Shown here piece by piece: positions 7,932 through 14,461 of a stretch of 26,129 nt of DNA. The first letter of the stretch is position 1; every line of letters begins with the position of its first letter. This DNA comes from Planctomycetota bacterium (lineage in GTDB: Bacteria > Planctomycetota > Planctomycetia > Isosphaerales > Isosphaeraceae): the NCBI GenBank assembly GCA_021778575.1, contig JAJYCH010000002.1, forward strand, positions 1-26,129, given 5' to 3'. Both the position numbers and the translations under genes were made by a program. The notes under the pieces were generated by a model. It made no database searches and was not told the origin of the DNA. It saw only the letters and a list, made by a program, of their open reading frames with translations.

Positions 7932-8996
7932 TCAACCCGGAACGACGACGCCGAGGTCAGCGGGAACGGGGATCTCGGTAAACGATGATGCCTCCGTGAC
8001 CGCGACCTTGGCTTCGAGGTCGCGGATCGGCTGGCCCCTGGGGGCGTTATCGCGGAAGAATCCCGCCACCCGGCCCTGGTAAGCGACCGGTTGCTTCTCG
8101 CGGCAGCGGTTGTGCTTCGCCCCGTCGACGATCCAGAGTTCCTTCGGATCGCCACCCCGATCGAACAGGGCTCGGGCGATATCGACGCCGATGTAGGCGT
8201 CCTTCTGGCCGTGAATTGACAGCCAGGGGCGTGGCGCCAGCCGAGCCACCGCTCGTTCGACGTTGGCATAGCGGCAGTGGAGCTTGCGCTCGGTCTTGAG
8301 CCGGGCGGCCATGCCCAGAAAGTCGAAAACGCCCACCGGAACCGCTTTCCAGAAGAGCGGATTACCGACATAGATCTCGGCCCAGCGGAGGATGTAAGCG
8401 AGCATCGTGCCTCGGGTCGGGAACGCCCCGTCGGTGATGACGCCCCAGACCCGGGGATCTTTTGAGGCCTGGCAAAGTGCCGTGCCCGCTCCTCGGCTCA
8501 CTCCAAACAGGCCCACGCCGGCCGGATCGGCGTCGGAACGGGTCCGGAGATAGGTGAGGGCGGCCTGGAGGTCGAGTTCTTCGTGATCGGTGACCCACTG
8601 GAGCGGGTTATAAACCGGGTCCTTGGGGCTCTCGCCGTGGTTCCGAAAATCGAAGGTGAAGAGGTCGAATCCCTGGTCGCGGAGGTGGTCGGCGTAGGGC
8701 TGGAAGCTCCAGCGATTGCTGAGATACTCATGACAGAAGACGACCACCCCCGACCGGTAATCGGTTCGGGCCGGGAAATACGTTCCCGCCAGACTCAGCC
8801 CGTCCCTGGTCGAGAACCGGACGTCCTCTCCGCCCGCCACGGGAGCGACCCGGAGCGGCAAGAACATCGGCTTTTCCTCGAAAATCCGTTCGACAATCGG
8901 CGAGTAGCGGATCACGACATAGGCAAGGAATCCGACGATCGTGCCCATCGCCAGAAGGGCCGAGGTGATCACGAACACGGACGAGGGGCTGGACAC
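7932..8996 (-). CDS. Membrane-anchored alpha/beta hydrolase
   Basis: The 354-residue product has one N-terminal membrane helix (about 8-30) that looks like an uncleaved anchor. An alpha/beta hydrolase domain follows. The elements are VVFCHEYLSN (oxyanion side), FDFRNHGES, the nucleophile elbow GVSRGA with Ser167, Asp266 in HGQKDAYIG and His295 in DGAKHNRC. This arrangement fits the BAAT/prolyl-oligopeptidase-like esterase group often annotated as a dienelactone-hydrolase-like or alpha/beta fold protein. The substrate is unknown; esterase or thioesterase activity is the simplest guess. It sits between the ketosynthase gene (158 bp upstream) and the GH3-type gene (114 bp downstream), all on one strand. 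Confidence 0.85.
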   Translation of the reverse strand: MSSPSSVFVITSALLAMGTIVGFLAYVVIRYSPIVERIFEEKPMFLPLRVAPVAGGEDVRFSTRDGLSLAGTYFPARTDYRSGVVVFCHEYLSNRWSFQPYADHLRDQGFDLFTFDFRNHGESPKDPVYNPLQWVTDHEELDLQAALTYLRTRSDADPAGVGLFGVSRGAGTALCQASKDPRVWGVITDGAFPTRGTMLAYILRWAEIYVGNPLFWKAVPVGVFDFLGMAARLKTERKLHCRYANVERAVARLAPRPWLSIHGQKDAYIGVDIARALFDRGGDPKELWIVDGAKHNRCREKQPVAYQGRVAGFFRDNAPRGQPIRDLEAKVAVTEASSFTEIPVPADLGVVVPG

Positions 8997-9154
8997 GAGT
9001 TAACTCCGATGACTTCGCCTGGGAGGTCAGTTGTCGAGGTGTCTATTCGGGCGAATCGCCGTTTGTCGGCAAATTTGTGTGTTTGGATTCGTTTCATAGC
9101 TTGGTCGGGAATCGGTCGATACGCAAGCCCCGACCGAACCTGCTGGAATCGTGG

Positions 9155-10441
9155 TCAGCCGGTATAGCGCTTGAGAATCAAGGCGATGTTCTGCCCGCCA
9201 AACCCGAAACTGTTCGAGAGCGTGACATCCACCTTGCGACGCCGGGCTTCGTGAGGGATATAGTCGAGGTCGCAGTCGTCGCCGGGATTTTCCAGGTTGA
9301 TCGTCGGCGGGACCACGCCGTCGCGGATCGTCAACAGACAGACGATCGCCTCGACGCTACCGGCCGCAGCGATCAGGTGGCCCATCATGCTCTTGGTGCT
9401 GGAGACCGGCACCTTGTAGGCCAGATCGCCGAAACTTCGCTTGATCGCGAGAGTTTCGATCGAGTCGTTGACCGCCGTGCTCGTTCCGTGGGCATTGATG
9501 TAGTCGACATCCGCCGGATTGATCTCGGCGTCGGCCAGGGCTTCCTTGATCGAGGCGATCGCTCCGCGCCCTTCGTCGTGGGTGTCGGTCAGCCGGAAGG
9601 CGTCGGCGGTCGAGCCGTAGCCGGCGACCTCGCCATAGATCGTCGCGCCTCGGGCCTTGGCGTGTTCGAGTTCTTCGAGGATCATCATCCCCGCCCCTTC
9701 GCCCAGAATGAACCCGTCGCGGTCGCGGTCGAACGGACGGCTGGCACGAGTGGGCTCATCATTACGGGTCGAGAGAGCAGTCAAGAGGTTGAAGCCGGTG
9801 ACGCCGAACGGGTGGATCATGCTATGGGTGCCCCCCGAGAGCATGACGTCGGCATCCCCTCGACGAATGATCTCGGTGGCCTCGCCGATCGCCTGTGAAC
9901 TCGCCGCGCAGGCGGTCAGGCAGTTAGCGTTCGGTCCTCGGGCTCCGAAAATCCCGGCCAGGTGCCCGGCCGGAGTGCCCGGCTCCTGCTCGGCCTCGTG
10001 AATCGGGTGCAGGAGCTTCACGCCTTCGCGGGTGAAGTTCGAGGTATCGACTCGTCCCTCGTGTGACGAAGAATGGACGAGCGAGACGAACCGGGGGAAG
10101 TCCTGTTGCCCTTCGCCCGAGCCCAGATAGATGCCGAATCGCGCCCGGTCGAGGTCGGATTTGGTCTAGAGCCCCGAGTGATCGACGGCCATCCGCGCGG
10201 CGGCGATCGCGAACAGGGTGTTTCGGCAGTGTTCGACCCAGCGGTCGGCATCCTTGACATACCGAGCCAGGTCGAATCCCTTGGCTTCGGCGGCGATCCG
10301 GGTGGGAAAGCTGGAAGCGTCGAACAACGAGATCTCGCCGACGCCGCTCCGCCCTTCCTGGAGCGAGGACCAGGTCGACTCCAGGTCGTGGCCGACCGGA
10401 GTCACCATCCCCATTCCCGTCACGACGACTCGGCGCTGCAT
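9155..10441 (-). pseudogene. Beta-ketoacyl-ACP synthase (KS-alpha, FabF-like) interrupted by one in-frame TAG
   Basis: Reading through one stop gives a full-length FabF-type ketosynthase of about 428 codons. Codons 1-91 (10441 to 10169) are followed by TAG at 10166-10168. The same frame then continues without a shift to a TGA at 9155. The stretch after the stop is normal family sequence (DRARFGIYLGSGEGQQDFP). The triad is intact: Cys178 in LTACAAS, His318 in NAHGTST and His355 in SMMGHL, with 140- and 37-residue spacing as in E. coli FabF. GFGGQN near the end is also kept. A GTG at 10021 could start a 288-residue C-terminal piece, but that would lack the N-terminal half of the thiolase fold. 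A change such as GAG to TAG explains the break; a sequencing error or readthrough is possible. It follows the KS-beta gene by 92 bp, with AAGGA before its ATG. Confidence 0.85.
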
Positions 10442-10533
10442 GGGACGTATTCCTTGGGTCTCGAAGAAGATCGCCTGACCGGTGGTGGCAAGAATTGTTC
10501 CACCGGTTTGAACGGATCATGAAGTCAGTGGAT

Positions 10534-11868
10534 TCAGATCTGCCCGGGATTTCCGCGCACGATGACCGATGCGGCCTGGCCGTGGCGGGTGAGGTTGGTG
10601 TTGAGGAAGATCGGGTTCACGGTCGGCCGGGGCGGTCCGGTCACGACGTCCAGATTACCGCAGGCCGGGTCGAGCGTCTCACAGTTCAGAGTCGCCGGGA
10701 TCAGGCCGCGATTGACGCCGAGCAGGCTGGCGATCAGTTCGACCGCTCCGCAGCCGGAGACGATATTGCCCATGTACCCCTTCAAGGCGGTCACGGGGAC
10801 GCCCTGACCAGCCTCGGTTCCGAAGACCCGGTTGATGGCGCGGGCCTCGGCCAGGTCGGAGACGATTGTCGAGGCGCCGTGGGCGTTGACGTGGCCGATC
10901 TCGCCGGGTGTCAGTTTCGCATCGCGGAGCGCGGCGTTGATGGCGATCTCGGTGCCGATGCCGTCGGGGTCGAGTCCGCCGGCCGGGTTGGCGTCGCAGC
11001 CCGAACCAAATCCGAGAATCTCGCCGTAAATCTTGGCTCCTCGGGCGATCGCGTGGTCGCGTTCTTCGAGGATAATGATCCCCGCCCCTTCGCCGGGAAC
11101 CCAGCCATCGCGGGCGGCGTCGAACGGGCGGCAAGCCCCCGACGGATCGCCACTCCAGCGCGACATCTGGTCGAGGAGCGTCATCCGGACCATGCTGAGC
11201 GGGTGAATCTTCGAGTCGGCCCCGCCGGTGATCATGATGTCGGCTCGGCCTCGGGCGATGATCCGAGCGGCCTCGCCGATCGCGACGTTCGAGGCGGCCT
11301 CGGCCTCGGTGATGGTGTTGCTCGGCCCCTGGCAGTCGAGCAGGATCGAGATATGGCAAGCCAGCATGTTCGGCAGGTATTTGAGCAGCCAGATCGGCGT
11401 GATCATGCCGATCCCCTCGCGGCCATACGCTCCGTAATCAAACTTGCCGTTGGATTGGTAGCCGATATCGATGGCGGGAGCCAGTTCGTCGAGTTCGGTC
11501 GAGATCAGCCCCGCGCCCAGGTCAACGCCGATCCGGGTCGGGTCGATCGCGGCACCTTCAAGCCCGGCGTCAAGGAACGCCAGTTGCGCCCCGGCGACCG
11601 AGAGCTGGATATCCCGGGCCATGAAGTTCAAGCTCTTGCGGAGCGGCTTCTTGATCCGGGGCAAGGCCAGCTCGATCATGGCCTTCTTGTCGAGGTCGGG
11701 AACTTCCGCCGCCACGTTGTTGGGCAAGCCATCAACGGGGAACGCTTTGATTTGCTGGATTGCCCCGCGCCCTTGTTCCAGAGCGGACCAGAACGGGTCA
11801 ACTCCGATGCCCAGCGGCGTGACGAGACCCAGTCCGGTGATGACGACTCGGCGTTCGGTGCGGGGCAT
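10534..11868 (-). CDS. Ketosynthase-like subunit lacking catalytic Cys (KS-beta / chain-length-factor type)
   Basis: The 444-residue product has the whole ketosynthase fold: VVITGLGLVTPLG at the N terminus, RDGWVPGEGAGI in the middle, and NTNLTRHGQA in place of the usual glycine-rich C-terminal loop. Aligned to its neighbour, the catalytic cysteine is replaced by Glu190 (GPSNTITEAEAAS). The first active-site histidine remains as His330 (NAHGAST), and the second is replaced by Asn368 (KGYMGNIVSG). It therefore cannot condense by the normal mechanism. Loss of Cys next to an intact ketosynthase is the hallmark of KS-beta subunits in type II polyketide and aryl-polyene systems, which dimerise with KS-alpha and shape chain length; those usually carry Gln. 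The heterodimer is inferred. It is encoded directly before KS-alpha, the reverse of the usual polyketide order. Confidence 0.85.
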   Translation of the reverse strand: MPRTERRVVITGLGLVTPLGIGVDPFWSALEQGRGAIQQIKAFPVDGLPNNVAAEVPDLDKKAMIELALPRIKKPLRKSLNFMARDIQLSVAGAQLAFLDAGLEGAAIDPTRIGVDLGAGLISTELDELAPAIDIGYQSNGKFDYGAYGREGIGMITPIWLLKYLPNMLACHISILLDCQGPSNTITEAEAASNVAIGEAARIIARGRADIMITGGADSKIHPLSMVRMTLLDQMSRWSGDPSGACRPFDAARDGWVPGEGAGIIILEERDHAIARGAKIYGEILGFGSGCDANPAGGLDPDGIGTEIAINAALRDAKLTPGEIGHVNAHGASTIVSDLAEARAINRVFGTEAGQGVPVTALKGYMGNIVSGCGAVELIASLLGVNRGLIPATLNCETLDPACGNLDVVTGPPRPTVNPIFLNTNLTRHGQAASVIVRGNPGQI

Positions 11869-12004
11869 GAGTGTACTCGTCAGACTCCAACGGACTCGGT
11901 CGAATCAGCGAACAGAGGTTGATTCAAGGGCGTCGGATCGGGCGGATTCCGGTCCACCAGGTCGTTCGGCCGAAGCTCGGCAACAAAAGCGGACACCTTA
12001 CAGG

Positions 12005-12571
12005 TCACGAATTGGATTCCGGGAGCGGGGTGCCGTTGACGTGACCGTTGGCCGATACCTCGGAAAGCTTCGCGGCTTCCAGGCTCTGGGCCTCCTTGGC
12101 TCGCGTCTGGGCCTTGGCCAGGTCGAGCACGCCGAGCAGTTGCTGGGTGAAGACAAAGTTTTTCGGCCCGAAGATCTGGTTCGCCCGGGTATTGTCCAGG
12201 TGAGCAAAGAAGATCTCCACGTCGGCGAGCAGCTCGCCCTCCAGAAACGCTTTTGCCTCGACCACCGCCCCTTCGGCGCGGAGGTCAGTCAATGTTACCT
12301 CGTAGATCAATTGATCTCCGGCGCAGGCGACGCCAAAAAACTCGGCTCGGGGGATCTTGGCGAGGACCACTTTCTCGACAAAGCCTCCGACCTCACCGAC
12401 CAGAATCCCTCCGGTCTGAGCCAGCCCCTCAATAATCAGGGAGGCGGGCATGACCGGGTAACCGGGAAAATGGTCGTGAAGGTGTTCCTCGGCGAGCGTC
12501 AAGTTCTTGACAGCCCGGGCGAACTGGCCGCTTCGGAACTCCAGGAACTTGTCGATCCAGATCCATCGCAT
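12005..12571 (-). CDS. FabZ-like 3-hydroxyacyl-ACP dehydratase (second copy)
   Basis: The ATG at 12571 is chosen because the product (188 aa) then begins MRWIWIDKF and lines up with MRFVLVDRI of the paralogue at 13489-14037; an in-frame GTG at 12598 adds nine residues with no match. It is a single hot-dog domain with the FabZ active-site helix HDHFPGYPVMPASLIIEGLAQ, giving His34 and Glu48, 14 residues apart as in FabZ. The reaction is loss of water from 3-hydroxyacyl-ACP to give the trans-2-enoyl chain. The C-terminal tail (about 140-188) is charged and low in complexity and has no counterpart in short FabZ proteins. The gene lies 136 bp before KS-beta. Having two paralogues suggests different chain specificities or a heteromer; this is inference. 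Confidence 0.85.
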   Translation of the reverse strand: MRWIWIDKFLEFRSGQFARAVKNLTLAEEHLHDHFPGYPVMPASLIIEGLAQTGGILVGEVGGFVEKVVLAKIPRAEFFGVACAGDQLIYEVTLTDLRAEGAVVEAKAFLEGELLADVEIFFAHLDNTRANQIFGPKNFVFTQQLLGVLDLAKAQTRAKEAQSLEAAKLSEVSANGHVNGTPLPESNS

Positions 12572-12736
12572 GAGAACAACACCCGCTGGAAAGGACACTG
12601 ACCCGACGTCGACACCGGGCCGGCACTGACTGGCTCAGAACGCGAGATCGAGGCGGCCGAATCATCGACGACTGTCGGCGCGGCACGGAGGAGAGCGAGA
12701 CGACGAGGATTCGAGCCGGGAGATGTCTCACCTGGG

Positions 12737-12790
12737 AAAAATAAAAGGGACCCTTGAACCACAACCGACAGCCGTGATCGCGAAGGTCCC
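12737..12790 (-). terminator. Rho-independent terminator after the ACP gene
   Basis: On the - strand, the arm at 12783-12790 (GGGACCTT in transcript sense) pairs with 12747-12755 (AAGGGTCCC) with one bulged base. The stem is followed at once by the T-rich run TTTTATTTTT (12746-12737). The loop is about 27 nt. It lies 40 bp after the ACP stop and before the second dehydratase gene. If it works, the ACP would be made in excess over the downstream ketosynthase genes, or those genes would have their own promoter. Confidence 0.6.
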
Positions 12791-12830
12791 GGTTTTCACC
12801 CGGATCGAGAGCAGCTCTCACTGGACCGGC

Positions 12831-13217
12831 TCAGGCCGCCAGCTTGCTCGAAACGTAGTGGACGAGCATGTCGACGGTGTAGAGATCGCCGATTCGCTCG
12901 ATATCGGGGTCGGCGGCGAACTCGGTCAGGTCGGCATACGGCATCCGGGTCTTGAGTTCTTCAAGTCCCTTCTCGGTGAACTTGCCGTCCTTGATCATGT
13001 CGGGATCGGTCACGACGTTCTGGGGGAAGGGTTCGCCGCGGGGGATCTTGATGCCGAAGTTCCGTTCGAGCCGGAACACGATGTCGAGGAAGTCGATCGA
13101 TTCGGCCCCGAGGTCGCCCTGGAGGGTGGAATCCTTGGTGACGTCTTCCTCGTCGACGCCCAGAGCCTCGACCAGGGTGGATTGAACTTTCTGATAAATC
13201 TCGTCGTGCGTCGGCAT
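12831..13217 (-). CDS. Extended acyl carrier protein
   Basis: The 128-residue acidic product has a typical ACP N-terminal half: helix I (MPTHDEIYQKVQSTLVEALG), then the phosphopantetheine site DLGAESIDFLDIVFRLE with Ser40. The attachment motif is ESID rather than the common DSLD. Ordinary ACPs have about 80 residues. Here some 45 extra residues (about 61-105, including RGEPFPQNVV and a segment with KGLEELKTRMPY) separate helix II from the last helix (TVDMLVHYVSSKL). ACPs of this kind go with dedicated ketosynthase sets in planctomycetes rather than with the housekeeping fatty-acid ACP; this is my recollection, not a search. GAGG lies just before the ATG. It would carry the growing acyl chain between the dehydratases and the KS pair. 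Confidence 0.88.
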   Translation of the reverse strand: MPTHDEIYQKVQSTLVEALGVDEEDVTKDSTLQGDLGAESIDFLDIVFRLERNFGIKIPRGEPFPQNVVTDPDMIKDGKFTEKGLEELKTRMPYADLTEFAADPDIERIGDLYTVDMLVHYVSSKLAA

Positions 13218-13488
13218 GTCATCCTCGAAAGTACGGGAACACCTCTCCGAGTCCCACGCTGGGAACCATCCTCCGCCCGCCGGGTTCGCGGCCTGACTCG
13301 ATTCATGGTCGGCGATTGGCCAAGCTCGACTTCAATCGGGTCGGGACGATGCTCGCGGGTGCGGTTGCTCAAAGGGGGCGGGATCAGTCACGGTCGGCCG
13401 GCGTTCCGAGGCTTGGTTGCCATCTTGATGCATTTTGGCAAACCTTGCAACATCATCAGGACCCGCGCGAACGGACTGATCGGACCAT

Positions 13489-14037
13489 TTACCCACTGGT
13501 TTGATCGATCAAGGCCACGTCAAGAGCGGGATTCGCGGGGGGTTTCATGATCGCTCGAGCCCCCACCGACCCTTTTCTCAGCGTGGCGAACAGGTCACGA
13601 AGCCCGGCCACGATCGACGCGTCGGTCGTGTGCAAGGCCGGATCTTTGTCTCTGAGGTTGTAACGCATGAGGGTGAATTGGCCTTTGACCATCACCTGGC
13701 CTTCGATCGACCCTTCCCCTTTGAAACTGGCCTCGGACTCGTTATGCGAGACCAGAGTCACCTTCAGTTGCAACTGGCGGCCGGGTTCGACGAAGCTGCC
13801 GTATTTGATCATCTTGGCCTTCTTCAAGAGGACCACGCTCTTGGCGAAATCCTCCATGTCGCGGACCAGCCAGGCACCGGCCTGGGTCAGGGCCTCGAGC
13901 ATCAGAACGCCCGGCATCACCGGAAAGCCCGGAAAATGGTCGGCCAGATATTCTTCCGCAAGCGAAAGATTCTTGATGGCGACGAGCGACTGGCCACGTT
14001 GAATGTCCGTGATGCGATCGACGAGGACGAATCTCAT
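13489..14037 (-). CDS. FabZ-like 3-hydroxyacyl-ACP dehydratase (first copy)
   Basis: The ATG at 14037 (182 aa) is chosen because MRFVLVDRITDIQRGQ matches the start of the second dehydratase; a frame open further to 14121 adds 28 residues with no domain. The active-site helix is ADHFPGFPVMPGVLMLEALTQ, with His34 and Glu48. The rest is a hot-dog fold (VVLLKKAKMIKYGSFVEPG, then QLKVTLVSHNESEASFKGEG) with a C-terminal extension. It should dehydrate 3-hydroxyacyl-ACP. No good Shine-Dalgarno sequence is seen. This is the first gene of the ketosynthase set, transcribed away from a 424-bp divergent region that holds a candidate promoter. The ACP gene follows after 271 bp. The stop is TAA. Confidence 0.85.
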   Translation of the reverse strand: MRFVLVDRITDIQRGQSLVAIKNLSLAEEYLADHFPGFPVMPGVLMLEALTQAGAWLVRDMEDFAKSVVLLKKAKMIKYGSFVEPGRQLQLKVTLVSHNESEASFKGEGSIEGQVMVKGQFTLMRYNLRDKDPALHTTDASIVAGLRDLFATLRKGSVGARAIMKPPANPALDVALIDQTSG

Positions 14038-14461
14038 GGAGGGCCCCGGAACAGGCTTACGACATCCCGAGCGTCGGGAACCGAGACTCAAGCCGATGAG
14101 CTCGGTTTTCCGCAATCCCATATCAAGTCGGAAATTGTAGAGATTGCCAACGCACGAGGCAAGGGAGACTCGTCCGATCCGGACACCTGACTTGAGTCAC
14201 TCACCCCCATCTCCTGGGAGAGTCTACAACGCTGGACCTCAACGTCAAATTAACCGGAGGGCATGACCTGGATTTTCTATTCTTCCCAGTCGCGAGCCTT
14301 GAACGTCAGTGAGCGGTTGATTTCTGAGTGGCTGAGTATCCAATCGGGTCTAACGTCACTATACTTGAGTCAAGTAAGCGGTTGGGGGATTGGAACCGGC
14401 TCGCCGCCAATCCCCATCCCGCCCAGGCCGGAACCTCACTCCCCCGGGAGAATCCCAGCCG
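14038..14461. other. Divergent intergenic region between the KS cluster and the beta-propeller lipoprotein
   Basis: The 424 bp hold no gene I can support. They contain a sigma-70-like promoter candidate facing the dehydratase gene (listed separately) and two copies of the 10-mer ACTTGAGTCA at 14190-14199 and 14363-14372. Each copy sits in a short dyad: TGACT-tg-AGTCA at the first and ACTTGA-g-TCAAGT at the second. The spacing and symmetry fit operator sites, but no regulator gene is adjacent. Confidence 0.4.
14221..14248 (-). promoter_or_regulatory. Candidate sigma-70-type promoter for the KS/dehydratase cluster
   Basis: On the - strand, TTGACG (14248-14243, five of six consensus bases) is followed after 16 bp by TAGACT (14226-14221, four of six). 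It points to the first dehydratase gene, whose ATG is at 14037, and would leave a leader of roughly 175 nt. Promoter consensus in planctomycetes is poorly defined, so this is only a candidate. Confidence 0.35.

Noticed and set aside
9155..10021. The 288-residue C-terminal ketosynthase piece as an independent gene from GTG 10021
   Set aside because: It begins in the middle of the thiolase fold, and the same frame continues upstream to the TAG with clear family sequence. It is part of the interrupted KS-alpha gene.
2906..10168. TAG reassigned to an amino acid in this organism
   Set aside because: The transporter gene (2906) and the DUF1571 gene (4840) both end at TAG at sensible C termini, so TAG is used as a normal stop.
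13420..13470. Hairpin and promoter-like sequence between the first dehydratase and ACP genes
   Set aside because: The GGTTGCCA/TGGCAAACC pairing is imperfect with no T tract, and the best -10 match upstream of ACP has only three consensus bases.
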